Origin: Flectonema sp. DT1601
Taxonomy: Eukaryota; Euglenozoa; Diplonemea; Diplonemida; Diplonemidae
Assembly (NCBI GenBank): GCA_964019425.1
Contig: OZ025856.1
Coordinates: forward strand, 248,001 to 312,000
Direction: 5' to 3'
DNA: 64,000 nucleotides
Below are positions 10,340-20,954 of this stretch, one piece after another. How positions within the stretch are numbered: position 1 is the stretch's first letter; each line of letters begins with the position of its first letter. The position numbers and the translations under genes were made by a program. Under the pieces are notes generated by a model that was given only the letters and a program-made list of their open reading frames with translations, ran no database searches and had not been told where the DNA came from.

Positions 10340-11158
10340 TTAGTTGTCAATTTTTGGTTTCTTTGATCTCACTCTGCGAACTACTCGTCTTTTGATTTTA
10401 GTTTTCGGTATTTCATTTGATGAAATTTCTATACTCTGATTATCAACACGTTTATGTGTTGAACGGTTTGATTTCCATGGTGGAGGTTCAAGGAAGATCC
10501 GATTTGATTTCGGAATGTACGCCTCCAGCTCTCTACTAATCCGTTTTTGAGGATCGTTCGGATTGATCGCACACGCCGCTAGATAAACTGGGATTGATGA
10601 CACCCGATTAAGAGACTCAAAGGCTGGTTCCATATCACTATCAGCTGTAAGGCATACTATCGATGTGGGAATAATTACATCTCCATTTGATGCTTTGAAT
10701 AATCCACATGTGTATTCCATAACCCGAACACAGAAACATACGTCAACTCCTCTTTGTGCTATTCCGTGATGGTAGAACCATTGACATCTTCCTCTGGGAT
10801 CAGTAGCTGGAGGTGGACTTATTTTTCTTATTCTCTGGAACTTATATCCCCTCATCTTTACGTCTATATTGTTAATACCAATTTCTGATGTCAGAGAGTT
10901 ATAAAATTCAACTCGTTGTTCTTGTCTTGAAGCGCACACCCTCATCTGTTGTTCTTGCGTTACTCCTTCCATTATCGATTCCATAACAAATTCAGAAGGG
11001 TCACCATCTACTACTGTTGTGTGAATAATCGAACCAGTCTTTTCTTCAATTGTTTTCATGTGTTTTTGCCACCATTCCATTCCGTTTACGTTTTCCTTAA
11101 TCCATTTGTACCAATACCCACCATCCACTACTAGGACGACTCCTGACCTTTCCGTCAT
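10340..11158 (-). CDS. NYN-domain (PIN-like) putative ribonuclease
   Basis: 272 residues. The first strand is VVLVVDGGYWYKW (Asp12). A later strand IVCLTADSDMEPAFESL carries the DxD pair typical of NYN/LabA-type metal-dependent RNases, and is followed by VYLAA, the usual next strand. A basic tail (TKIKRRVVRRVRSKKP) suits RNA binding or nuclear import. NYN nucleases include MARF1, Regnase relatives and the catalytic part of protein-only RNase P. Nothing here shows which substrate is cut. The gene at 8258-9205 is a paralogue that has lost the second acidic motif. An acceptor ATTATTAG precedes the start by about 13 nt. Confidence 0.8.
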   Translation of the reverse strand: MTERSGVVLVVDGGYWYKWIKENVNGMEWWQKHMKTIEEKTGSIIHTTVVDGDPSEFVMESIMEGVTQEQQMRVCASRQEQRVEFYNSLTSEIGINNIDVKMRGYKFQRIRKISPPPATDPRGRCQWFYHHGIAQRGVDVCFCVRVMEYTCGLFKASNGDVIIPTSIVCLTADSDMEPAFESLNRVSSIPVYLAACAINPNDPQKRISRELEAYIPKSNRIFLEPPPWKSNRSTHKRVDNQSIEISSNEIPKTKIKRRVVRRVRSKKPKIDN

Positions 11159-11418
11159 TGTTTTTTTATACCTAATAATGGACCAAATAGAGAAATAAGA
11201 TACTGTGCTGAGAATTTAATGAAGGAAGGAGATTGGTATTATATTATTGTGTTCTGGATTAAGGATGAAGTAATTTTACGTTTTTTTTTTTTTTTTTGTG
11301 ATTACTTGTATGCTTTATTAACAAAACAAAATAACAGAGGTTGCTAATATATTTTTTTTTCTTTTTTTTTAAAGAAGCAACGTTAAATCTAATACAGACG
11401 AACAGGTTGGTTATTATT

Positions 11419-11940
11419 TTATGAAAACGATCTAAACTTATTTTTTTTCAAATACTTATGTCTCAGAATTGGTGTTTTCTTTCTATTGTGACTCTTGACT
11501 GGCGGTGATGGTGGCCTGACTGGTGACGGAGTACAAGCATCCCAAGGTTGACATGGTGAAGGAGAAACCAAATTATTCAAAACAGACTTCGCAGCAGAAC
11601 TCAACGACCTGGCATTTTGATCCAATTGCTGTAATGCAACCGGTCGATAGTCCGAAAGTTTATATACCTCAGCAGTCTGGGTACTGACTGTTTTATGTTC
11701 CGATTTATCCTTACAGGAGAGTTCTTGTTTAAGATCTGTTACCTGCGAATGGAGGTTCAAGCAATTATTAACCAGCTGTTGGATAACTCCTTCGTACATA
11801 ATTTCCATTTCATTCATTGACTTGCTCATACTGGTGGTGCATTGCTCGCGAATTTCCTGGACTTTCCTAAATTCGTTTAATCGAAGTTGCTGAGTTGCAA
11901 TCGAGTCTGCAACTCGCTGTGCATGTACAGCGGGTTTCAT
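11419..11940 (-). CDS. Small coiled-coil protein with Ser/Thr-Pro tail, function unknown
   Basis: 173 residues. Residues of about 10-85 are helical with heptads (QQLRLNEFRKVQEIREQ, IQQLVNNCLNLHSQVTDLKQ). The tail has SPSPCQPWDACTPSPVRPPS, possible proline-directed phosphorylation sites, and a Lys-rich end. The ATG follows directly on a run of about 21 A on the gene strand. The same combination of coiled coil plus S/T-P tail appears in the next upstream gene (12610-14112), so both may be cytoskeletal. That is inference; no family was recognised. Confidence 0.65.
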   Translation of the reverse strand: MKPAVHAQRVADSIATQQLRLNEFRKVQEIREQCTTSMSKSMNEMEIMYEGVIQQLVNNCLNLHSQVTDLKQELSCKDKSEHKTVSTQTAEVYKLSDYRPVALQQLDQNARSLSSAAKSVLNNLVSPSPCQPWDACTPSPVRPPSPPVKSHNRKKTPILRHKYLKKNKFRSFS

Positions 11941-12609
11941 TTTTTTTTTTTTTTTTTTTTTTCCCAGTCATCTTTTTTGTGTAAAATAAATTTCAAAAAA
12001 TCAGAGCCACGAAGCAGCAGCAACACCAACAAAATCACATTTTATTAAAAATATCACAGTAACGGCAGGTAGGGTATAAATATGTTTTGTGTTGCTGGAT
12101 AGAATTAAAAAACTTAAAAACAATCAACAATAAATAAAATAAATAAATTACTTTCAGTCTATGGGGGGGAGTGAAACAATGGGAAGTGGTGGACTTTACT
12201 ATTTTATATTGGAAGACTTGCTATACGAGCGAAAAAGAGAATTGTTTGCGCACAAACAACTTTTTTTTTTTTTTTTTTTTTTTCTTCACTTTCATAAAAC
12301 CTTCATCACCCGTATTCAGTTCTCTTTTTTTTTTTTTTTTTTATACAATAGTGAGAAAGGGGAAAAACAAGAATTGGGAAACGGAAAAGAAAAAAAAAAG
12401 GGGAACGGAATAAATAAATACAGCTGGCACCGCAGGGCCATTGTAGCAATTACCTCAGCAACAAGACAAATAGTTGTTTTTTGTAAAGTGTATTGCGTAC
12501 GGTGGTGATTCTACCAGGAATTAGAATACGAGTTTAGTTATAAAAAAAGAAAAAGAAAAAAAACAAGAAATACAAAATAAGCAAAATCCTCCTCCCCTAT
12601 TTATCGAAA
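11941..12609. other. Intergenic spacer with long T tracts
   Basis: Contains T runs at 11941-11962, about 12261-12283 and 12327-12342, and probable 3' UTR of the gene above. No gene recognised. Confidence 0.6.
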
Positions 12610-14112
12610 CTATTCAGGAGAGATATCTCTGCTGACAGGACTTTGTTTTAAGATTGTTTTACGAGGTGCGACAGGAGATGGAGACGGAGAGACACCTCTC
12701 TTAGCCCCTCCTCTTGCCGGGGATGGTGATGGAGTAGTAGTCTGTTTTTTGTTTATTTGTTTTTTTTTCCTTCCTCCCTTAGGTTAGTACACTGATTTTA
12801 GTAGAATCACAGGTAACACAACACATACTAATACCCTTCGTATTTTCCCTCCACGAGCAGCAGACTTGCGAAGATTCTCTGGAGTGCGAGTTACAACAGT
12901 TCCTCGGGTAGTTGATCTAGGTGAGAATGACCGTGGTATGTAATCACGAGAAGGAGTAGTTGCAGAAAGAGAAGCATTTCTAACTCTTCTGGGAGTTGTC
13001 GCAGGTGAATCAGAACGATTATAAAGACGTCTATCAGATAACATAGCATACAGAGCTGGTACTTCAGAAGAGGGTACTCTGGGTGAGTTTTCAAGAAGAC
13101 TTGCTTTTGTTGCGTCAACTTCTTTAAAAAGACCATCACGTAGTCGAGAGAGTTCCTGATTTTCTAATCGTCGTCGCTGAACTAGCTGCTCGATTGATTT
13201 TAGTGTCCCTTTAACTTCCCAAAGTGATTCCTCCGCTACGCGAATTTCAAGAGACTTTTGCTTTGCAAGACGTGGTTGAAGTGATGCTATAGAGTCATAA
13301 ACATCTTGTGTTTCTCTTGATCTTTGTGGACTACTTTGACCATTCACATCCGTTAGGAGATCAGTGTGATCAACTTTCTTAAAATGAGATCCCCTTCGAA
13401 GATGAAATCTATGCTCTCTACTAATCACTTGTAACTCTTCTAACTCGTCAAGGACTTCATCTTGTTCTGCAGAGAATTCGTTTATAATCTTTTGTTCCTT
13501 GTTGGAACTGTCGCGTTCAATCTTTTTTATATCTTCTTGAGCAGCGAGTAGCTTTTTTTGCATCCTTGCACCGAGTAGACCAAGTGATGTTTTTTCAGCT
13601 TTTGATACTCTCTGTTGTACTTGCGCAGAGTAGTTTTCACGATTTACACCTGCTTGCTCAAGTTCAGATACAAGAAGTTGGGGTAGACGAAGACTACTAC
13701 TGTCTCTGCACTTGTCGTACATAGATTGGGTCCAGTGGATTACATCTCTGTGAAGGAAATCTTTTGCCCACTGTGCTATGTCATTTGTTCGCTCTTTAAT
13801 ATCTCTGGTTTCGGTACCAAATTTCTGAAGTTCGCGTTCTTTTGAAAGAAGGCGTTCGTTTGATACTTCCAGTCGACCAACCGCTCTGATCGCTTCGACT
13901 TCAATTTTATCACATTCTGGGTCATCAATACTTTCACCTACTTCTAGGTGTTCATCGAAATTTGTATCAGGAAATTCTCTTGCGAAATCTGAAAGCTCAA
14001 CATCAAGACAGTATTCCCTAACCTTTGCGAGCAATAATTCATTTTGAAGTTGTTGCAACAAATCGACTCCACTCACCTCATGTGAGACGGATATGGGCGA
14101 GTCGCCCCCCAT
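12610..14112 (-). CDS. Coiled-coil protein with Ser-Pro-rich tail, two exons
   Basis: The coding sequence is complement(join(12610..12741, 12835..14112)), 469 residues. It starts at MGGDSPISVSHEV because a strong acceptor (ATAAACAG) lies 8 nt upstream of that ATG. The middle of the protein is long coiled coil (for example KKLLAAQEDIKKIERDSSNK). The C-terminal third is rich in SPxR/TPxR motifs (TTPRRVRNASLSATTPSRDY). A 93-nt intron (GTATTA...AAAACAG) separates a second exon encoding TTTPSPSPARGGAKRG and ending SRDISPE. Without splicing the tail would end in an unrelated hydrophobic string. The tail resembles microtubule-associated, proline-directed kinase targets. No specific family is recognised. 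Confidence 0.75.
12742..12834 (-). other. Cis-intron, phase 0, A-rich acceptor
   Basis: Starts GTATTAGTATG and ends in A-rich sequence ...CAAAAAACAG. The downstream exon continues the Ser-Pro-rich reading frame to a TAG at 12610-12612, which supports splicing. Confidence 0.75.
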
Positions 14113-14211
14113 CCCGCACCTGTTTATAAAATTATAATTTAAAGCAAAAAAGGTCACCGGAAGAAAAGGAATTAGAAAAACTAATCGAAAAGTCCCATAC
14201 TATACTTCTAT

Positions 14212-14249
<38 letters not shown>

Positions 14250-14569
14250 TTTTTTTAAAAAAAAAATAGATGGAAACCACATCCCTAGAATACCGTACCA
14301 TATTTTATTATTTATTTTTATTGCACTACCCAATTAGAAGTCTGAAAAGACGATTAACAGCGAAATGAGGGTGGAAAAAAAAAAAAGAAATAGAAAAGGT
14401 TTACGACACTGCTGGCTACCCCGAGAACGTTACACGTACTCAGAATGACTCTTTTGGCATTCATTAATAAACTCAAACAACATAAAGATCTCACTAGTGG
14501 TCAGGGTGTAGACAATAAAGGGTACTTGAAGTAATGGTAACTAATATAAAAACACTTAGCAAGCTATAT

Positions 14570-14935
14570 AATACAGCTGATTAAAGGTAATGTTAGTATA
14601 GGTAAAAAAAACACCCCCCCTGTAAAAAGTCGACTCTACATTATAATTAAATGTTTCTAACTTAACTGTTCACGTGGCCTCCACCAAAGAAACCAGGCAA
14701 TGTTCAACGCCTCCTGTTTCATGGTGACAGTATTTTTATTTTTTTGTGCAAAGACCTGCAGTATTCTTCCCAGATAAATCTTTTCGTATCGTATCAAAGT
14801 CCCCCCCTGTAAAAAGTCGACTCTACATTATAATTAAATGTTTCTAACTTAACTGCGCTATGGGAAACCAGAACTAGGACAAAGCGTAGGTTTCTCCTTA
14901 TAAATTGAACCAGTTAGAAAAGATAACATTGACTT
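14570..14935 (+). repeat. Dispersed repeat R1, diverged copy
   Basis: Begins with AAAGGTAATGTTAGTATAGG and continues through ACATTATAATTAAATGTTTC, GGGAAACCAGAAC and GTAGGTTTCTCC, all words shared with the copy at 43428-43755. It contains an internal 55-bp direct duplication (14614-14668 and 14801-14855, TGTAAAAAGTCGACTCTACA...). No coding capacity. Family type unknown. Confidence 0.7.
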
Positions 14936-15149
14936 TGAGCATATTTATATTATTTATATAAATATGTTAGTTAGAATATGAGTTTATTATAAAAAAAAAA
15001 TATAAAAAAAATATAAATACACATTGTTCTGCTGTTCCATAATACACGGTGGAATACGTAGTTTCAGGAGCCTTAATCTTATACTACTTGTCCCTCGTAG
15101 GCCTTCATCAGTAAGTTCTAAGGGATTTCATTCCAGATATAAATATATT

Positions 15150-15280
15150 AGTTAGTTAGCGAGCCCGACATACCATCGAGTACTGGTTAGATAGACACAA
15201 CAGGGTGGAACAGTTAACCACCTGTGAGTCCCCAATACTACGACTTTATGTCAAACCTAATATGAGGTATCAAAGTATAG
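15150..15280. repeat. Dispersed repeat R2, copy
   Basis: Starts TTAGTTAGTTAGCGAGCCCGACA, and the same roughly 20-nt head recurs at about 42436-42460. The following bases resemble 571-690. A short unclassified repeat. Confidence 0.55.
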
Positions 15281-15321
15281 CTAAACTTAAACATCCAATT
15301 AATTTAACGACTAAAAACACA

Positions 15322-15422
15322 TGCAAATTTCGATTCTGTAAAATTTACACTTGTGTTGTATCATAGAAAGATAATTTAACATTAGTTTTAGATACAGTGA
15401 CTAAGGGTGATGTGCAACTTAG
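15322..15422 (+). repeat. Dispersed repeat R1, 5'-part fragment
   Basis: Carries TTGTATCATAGAAAGATAA and GATACAGTGACTAAGGGTGATG, matching the left part of the R1 copies at 51480 and 53085. Diverged and incomplete. Confidence 0.55.
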
Positions 15423-16106
15423 CAAATGGGGAAATGGGGGGGGAGAAGTAGTGGATCAGGAGAACAAAATTATTTTAACGTACAGATACTAACAGGACAA
15501 TTGGGCGCAAAAAAAATATATAAAAAAAAAAAAAAAAAAATAGGTGTGGAGAGAGAATAAATAGTTGGGTAATTATAATTTTAAACAGAAAAACAAAATC
15601 AAAAAAAAAAAAAAAATAGTATTTCTTGAATTCGCATAACGGAAGTAGCAATAATAATTACCACACGTATGCAGACAAGAGTGTAGACATAAAGAAAAAT
15701 TGTAAAAAGGGATTGACCTCTATTCAATATAATTATCACACGCTGCTATAGAGCAACTTGGTAGCCAAACACATGTATGAAATTAATAACAAGCTTTGAT
15801 TAATAAGGAAATCAAGTTGCCGGCTATGAAATCCAACATTGCTTTCAAACAATAATAATAATAATAATTATTATTTCCTAAAAACTATTTAAGGGAGTTA
15901 AAATAACTACTAAAGTCACTCAACGGTTTCTACAGAAAACGTTCAAAGGAAAACAAAAAAAAAAAAAAAAGAAAAAAAAAATGAATATGGAGGTGCTCGC
16001 AACAGAAAGTCGCAGGTGACGGCAGACTTTAAAAACACAATAGAAAAACCGAAAAACACAACAAAAGAGAAAACCTGTACGACACAGAAATCATTTATGA
16101 TAAGAG

Positions 16107-16137
<31 letters not shown>

Positions 16138-16838
16138 GTTTCATCTCGTAGACATGCCTTGCTAACGAGAGAGAATTGTGGCATCGCCTTTACTTTATTT
16201 AGGCTTGTTTCTGGTTGCCAACAAACACATTCTGCAATGTGATACAAAGCAGATTCTTTTTCTCCCAAGCAAGTACTCCTTTGTTACTATGAACTAGGTA
16301 ATGACTCTGTAGTATATTTAAGTGATTCTACCAATCGTTGTTAGAAGAAGAGAAACAAAAAAGAATAAGATTGACGTGAATGTACCGTTATTATATTTCG
16401 TGGAGGGGTAGGAGATGCTTTCCTTTTCCTTTTTTTTTTTTGTTGTTGGTGTTCTTGGTTGTTTTTTTTTTTTTTTCAGATTCGATCACACCGCATTACC
16501 CCTGAGTCGAACACTTGCTTTTATTGTTTTATAAAAGACGGACTTTTTGTGTCAATACGAACAAGTAAAACTTTTCGTTTGAACGCAGACAGAATCCTGT
16601 CGCACGGGTGGAAACAAATCATAGCCATAAGAAATAACGGCTTTTTTCAATCTCAATAGTACGTCGGTACAAAAAAAAAAAAAAATTTTTAAAATCCGAA
16701 AACTGAAAAATAATAATAGGGTGAAAGAAGTTGAAGAAATATTTTTGCTTAAGCAATGATCTTCGTTTTAACGCCAGAGCTGACCAAAATGAACTACTGT
16801 TTTACTTTCAATTCCTTAGAATGAAGTGAATGCCTTTA

Positions 16839-17345
16839 TTAATTATAAACATGTTGTCTTCTCTGTTGCAATGGCATAGCCGGGGGATCGATTGACGCAA
16901 AGAAAACATGAGGAGGAGGCGCGGATGAGGCTGAACACGTAATATGTGAAGAGTTCGGTGTGGACAGTGGACACATGCTGGGAGTAGAGAAACCTGATCT
17001 CGCAGGTGCTATGAAAGCAGAAGTAGGACTTGGAATTAATGGTTTTCCAGGAGCTAGAATTCTACCGCTGTTTACGTATTTTGATTCTGAAGTCATTGTT
17101 ACAATAGCAGATGGGGTCATCGGGTAACCTTGATCGTGTTTATTTCTTTTTAATGAAGCGCTCTCACTACGATCATGACTACACAAGTATGCTTCTTGTC
17201 CATTCCGTCTCTTTGCCGGACAGAACGATCCAGAAATACACCCTCTCAGATCTCCAAATAAATCTTTTACTCGTAAACAAAATAATGGGTTCGAAGAATC
17301 ATCGCAAAAACCTATATTCTTCCAGGGAGTATCAAGAACCACCAT
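16839..17345 (-). CDS. Ser/Pro-rich protein of unknown function
   Basis: 168 residues starting MVVLDTPWKNIGFCDDSS. The N-terminal 65 residues contain several Cys and His (FCLRVKDLFGDLRGC, AYLCSHDRS) and might bind metal. The C-terminal half is low-complexity Ser/Thr/Pro (APGKPLIPSPTSAFIAPARS, STPSMCPLSTPNSS). A good acceptor (AAAACAG) lies about 25 nt upstream of the ATG. It is not recognised. The S/T-P tail resembles those of other proteins in this window, and phosphorylation by proline-directed kinases is possible but unproven. Confidence 0.6.
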   Translation of the reverse strand: MVVLDTPWKNIGFCDDSSNPLFCLRVKDLFGDLRGCISGSFCPAKRRNGQEAYLCSHDRSESASLKRNKHDQGYPMTPSAIVTMTSESKYVNSGRILAPGKPLIPSPTSAFIAPARSGFSTPSMCPLSTPNSSHITCSASSAPPPHVFFASIDPPAMPLQQRRQHVYN

Positions 17346-17566
17346 TGTCTGTGTGTGTGTCTTTGTATCTGTTTTGTTAAATTAAACGAAACGTAATATT
17401 TTTAATACAATTAAAATTTCAGACAAAAAAAAAAAAAAAAAACTTGACTAAATCCTGAAAAGGAAAAAAAAATCAATCTTTTTTTTTTTTTTTTTTTTAA
17501 ATAAGAGATAATAATATATAATATAAAAATACACGATATGAGAGATTAATAAAAAAAAGTAAAAAC

Positions 17567-19252
17567 CTAATTATCCGGCAATGGTATAGAAGCCAATACC
17601 CAATCGGTATGTCTATAATTACACCCTGGGCAATCTAACGGAGAGTAGCTACCGTAAGGATTAACAGATAGAGGTAGAGGTGATCCCGTTTGGTCAATTC
17701 TAAGTTGATTTCTTCCACATTTCTGACATTTAATTAACGGAGTGCTTCTACGTCGAGAAAGGTTTTGTTCTGATGGAGGAGTTGGTAGCTTTGGTTTTTG
17801 TTTTGATAATGACATCGGATGAATTAATTCTATTCTTTGAAGTTCATCAAAGATATTAACTCTTTCCCAATCTGTAGATGATTTACCGCAACCTGGACAC
17901 TGAATTGGAGCTCGTCGTTTGTCTACAGTAAGTTGTAAAGGTAACCCACTACTATCCATATCTAACATTACTCTTTCACATTCACCACATCTTATTAAAA
18001 TGTTGTCAGCTTGCTTTCGGACTACCTGTTCTGGTTTAGCCGTTGCTGGTCGTTTTTGACGTTTTTTCATAAAACTGTACTCTGGTTTTTTACGAGAAAC
18101 CGGAGTAGATGCTTTTCCTTTCTCAATACGACTCTCAGTTACTGTGGGTGAGTCAAATGATATGCAGGCGATTCTGTTTGTTTCTCGATCTTCAACTGCC
18201 TTCATGGAAGTTCCATGGAGATCGATACTTTGAACCATCTGATCAGCTGCGTATGATGAAGAAACTTTATTCCAATCACCGTGGAGTGTTTTACATTTTT
18301 TACAATAGGCGATTTCGATAACAATTAATTCACCTTTTCCGTCAATACACAGACAGCAGTCACCACAACGTTGACATTCGAGGTGAGTTGCTGGTTCATT
18401 TTGAAGGTTTTTATCTCTTTTCATATCAGCATTTCGATGTTTGATTGAGAATGGTTTAAATCGTTTGTCTTCTTCTTCTTTCCAAACTGATTGATAATGT
18501 TTGTGAAAAGTTTGAATATCCACATTTAGTTGATGGCTTAATGTCGATGTCGTAAGCGAAGAGCTACTGAGACATTTTAATACGCAAACCACCGCATCTT
18601 GATAACTTAAAATTGATTTAAAGAACGAAATTGACGTCTGAGAAGTAACTCCAAAAAGTGACAATGGCGGCGTAATTACATCTGACGAAGCAACACCACT
18701 AAGGGGATGGCTATACGTGGTGAAGTCAGCATCGGACAAAATGATGGCTTTGCGTAGAATAGAAGTGGCTACTATTCCTGAATTTGTTTTATCAAATTTG
18801 ATAAATAATCGAAATAGCTCTTCACTCAGACCTTCAAAAGAACTTAAAAAACATTCAGCTTCACTCCAGGGAATTCTTATACATTTGAGTAGTGATAAAA
18901 ACAATTCATCGGTAGCTGAATGAGTCAGTTCTAAAATTAAAATCACAAACTCCTCTTTATTAATATTGTTTCCTCTACCTTTGGATTTCAATGAGCACAT
19001 TAACCCAGCGTACATCTTCCTTGCTGGAAATGTCATGTATAATTCACCACAATTCATAAGTGAGTTTATTATTTTTGATAATGGTATAGTTGAACTGGTG
19101 TCATTATTGCCAGATACTAACGAGTTAAACAAACTTCCAATTCTCTCTCTCCGTTCATGAATTGGAATGTAGTCACAGTTGGCAACAGCTGGTAGCTCAA
19201 ATAAAGGTACACACCATTTCTTTTTGTAGCTGTTTCTAATTTCTATTTCCAT
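17567..19252 (-). CDS. Protein with three tandem zinc ribbons and a degenerate EF-hand-like segment
   Basis: 561 residues from MEIEIRNSYKKKW; this ATG follows a long A run. Residues of about 130-160 contain LFIKFDKTNSGIVATSILRK, an EF-hand-like loop lacking the final Glu. The C-terminal half has three related zinc ribbons: Cys293/296 with 317/320, Cys422/425 with 452/455, and Cys509/512 with 541/544. Each is followed by a T/G-D-W motif, and the last two share a G-x-PLxL(T/S)V core. Between ribbons 1 and 2 lies a basic segment (KKRQKRPATAKPE). Such ribbons usually bind protein, RNA or DNA. No named family fits, and the tandem arrangement looks like internal duplication. Confidence 0.75.
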   Translation of the reverse strand: MEIEIRNSYKKKWCVPLFELPAVANCDYIPIHERRERIGSLFNSLVSGNNDTSSTIPLSKIINSLMNCGELYMTFPARKMYAGLMCSLKSKGRGNNINKEEFVILILELTHSATDELFLSLLKCIRIPWSEAECFLSSFEGLSEELFRLFIKFDKTNSGIVATSILRKAIILSDADFTTYSHPLSGVASSDVITPPLSLFGVTSQTSISFFKSILSYQDAVVCVLKCLSSSSLTTSTLSHQLNVDIQTFHKHYQSVWKEEEDKRFKPFSIKHRNADMKRDKNLQNEPATHLECQRCGDCCLCIDGKGELIVIEIAYCKKCKTLHGDWNKVSSSYAADQMVQSIDLHGTSMKAVEDRETNRIACISFDSPTVTESRIEKGKASTPVSRKKPEYSFMKKRQKRPATAKPEQVVRKQADNILIRCGECERVMLDMDSSGLPLQLTVDKRRAPIQCPGCGKSSTDWERVNIFDELQRIELIHPMSLSKQKPKLPTPPSEQNLSRRRSTPLIKCQKCGRNQLRIDQTGSPLPLSVNPYGSYSPLDCPGCNYRHTDWVLASIPLPDN

Positions 19253-19435
19253 TATTTTTTTTTTTTTTTTTTTTTTCTGTTGAAAAAAAAAAATTTTTTT
19301 TTTTAAAAATACTAAAATAAAATAAAACAAAAAACACCAACAACTACATTTATAAATGAACCGTAATTTTTGAATAAAAACCGACTGTGGTATCACAGTT
19401 GCAGAACAGAACTCAAAGCCAACCATATGCGAGGG

Positions 19436-20497
19436 CTAGTCGGACAGATCGATTGCAGTGTCAAGTGTGTTGCTGACATACTCCTTGTGTTTTTTCCTCT
19501 TCACAGGTTCACTTTTAGTTCGTTTAGGTTTTTGTAGAACACTTGACTGCCTTCGATTTACTGCTGGAGGAGTCTTTTTTACAGCCGCAGGGGTGGGAGC
19601 GCGGTTTCGAGTTCGACGAACGACAGCAGCAGTTTTTGTCCGTTTCGGTACCACTTTAGAAACACACACGACATCGTCATCACTGTCGATGTTTATTTCT
19701 GGAGCCTTCTTTTCTTGTCTCATTCTGACTATAAAGTTACCACCATCAGCTGACCTTACAGGTGGTGGTGGTGGTGGTAGTGGTCTTGTAGAAGGTATCG
19801 TTCCTGTAAGATTTCCTCTTTGAATTCTTTCATGTTCTAATAAGATAGTTTTAGCATTACTCTCAAGGCCGGGTTGGCGAGCTAGTTTCCAATCAAGTGC
19901 GTCGATCTCTTTAGGTTCCCAAACATCCCAGTCTGTTGACAGTTGTTTATTAGTTTGACTGAGCCAGAATGACATATCAGAATCAAATTCCGATGCGATC
20001 ATTCTACTCATTGGATACGTTCGAAGTAATAAGTGAGATGTCACCCACTCTGGAGCCACTCCTGCTTGTGTGAACTCCGCAACAGCGATAGTAGCTTCGG
20101 GACTCTCTGGAACCTTATGCGCGAGTGATAAGAGTCTACCGAACTCAATCCCGTACTTTACATCTGCAGGTGGAGGAGCATACTTTGCATACATGTGATT
20201 CCTCCAAGCTGAACACTGAATAGTAACTGTGAGAGCAATGCTTAAGATTCTCTGAGCAGCTTCCGATCTCGCTCCTAAGTCGTTAATCTGTTGTGTTTCA
20301 GCCATCCGTGCTTCTAATTTTGGAGACCACTGTTTTGGATCTCGTTGAGTTAACCATTTCACCATCGCCTTCATCCTTGAATCATTGGGGTATCTCGAGT
20401 CGGTAATTGAAGTCATTCTGGATATAAAATCACCCTCATCAGCTCTGGTCATGACCATCGATTCTTTCTTGATAGGGATTTCATATTTGTGTTCCAT
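19436..20497 (-). CDS. Nuclear-looking protein with SUMO-interaction-like motifs
   Basis: 353 residues starting MEHKYEIPIKKESM, immediately after AAAG on the gene strand. The first 230 residues look like a helical globular domain of no recognised family. Then come PLPPPPPPV, the acidic-hydrophobic segment EINIDSDDDVVCVSKVV and a very basic region with TPAAVKKTPPAVN and KPKRTKSEPVKRKKHK (nuclear localisation-like). The end, TAIDLSD, and the INIDSDDD/VVCVS segments resemble SUMO-interaction motifs. The likely setting is a nuclear chromatin or DNA-associated factor. Its function is unknown. Confidence 0.65.
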   Translation of the reverse strand: MEHKYEIPIKKESMVMTRADEGDFISRMTSITDSRYPNDSRMKAMVKWLTQRDPKQWSPKLEARMAETQQINDLGARSEAAQRILSIALTVTIQCSAWRNHMYAKYAPPPADVKYGIEFGRLLSLAHKVPESPEATIAVAEFTQAGVAPEWVTSHLLLRTYPMSRMIASEFDSDMSFWLSQTNKQLSTDWDVWEPKEIDALDWKLARQPGLESNAKTILLEHERIQRGNLTGTIPSTRPLPPPPPPVRSADGGNFIVRMRQEKKAPEINIDSDDDVVCVSKVVPKRTKTAAVVRRTRNRAPTPAAVKKTPPAVNRRQSSVLQKPKRTKSEPVKRKKHKEYVSNTLDTAIDLSD

Positions 20498-20922
20498 CTT
20501 TTTTTTTTTTTTTTGAAAAAAAAATAAAATACCAAATAACACACCACACAATTCATGTTTTCATCCAACTAGTAAGATAGCAGTAACAGTGTTACACATA
20601 AGTGAAAGAATAAAAAAGAAGAAGAAAAAAAATCGATTCTTAAACTTTTATTGTGACTAAGTACTTTGTTATTTTTTTTTATTTTTTTTTTAAATTGAGG
20701 AATGGTTGTTATTGTTGTAGAATATGGGAAGTTGCTTTTCCAACTTTAAAAAAAGTTTTTATATTGCCGTGTTATCTTTTTTACCATCATTTTTCCAAAT
20801 TTAGAAACTAAATAGTGCTCAGCAGTATTGGTGCTGGAATTACCGCGGGTGCTGCCACCAGAAAATGAAGGAGGTGAAGATTTTTTTATTTTTTTTTTTG
20901 TTTTTATACGCAACTAGGGGAG

Positions 20923-20954
<32 letters not shown>

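Larger units (their letters stand above)
14113..16838. other. 2.7-kb repeat-rich intergenic region
   Basis: Holds the trans-splice acceptor of the gene below (AG at 14120-14121), a 35-nt-class A run near 14214-14248, two pieces of dispersed repeat R1, one piece of repeat R2 and several A/T tracts, plus an AAT microsatellite near 15850. One open stretch on the plus strand at 16459-16659 (about 66 codons) is not recognised. No gene is supported. Confidence 0.65.

Noticed and set aside
5380-11158. PPR and NYN genes as a dedicated RNase P operon
   Set aside because: Euglenozoan polycistrons rarely group by function and no RNase P-specific motif (for example its zinc-binding central domain) was seen.
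19253-19426. Longer N-terminus for the zinc-ribbon protein
   Set aside because: It would translate a poly(A) tract into poly-Lys and follows no acceptor; the ATG at 19252 fits better.
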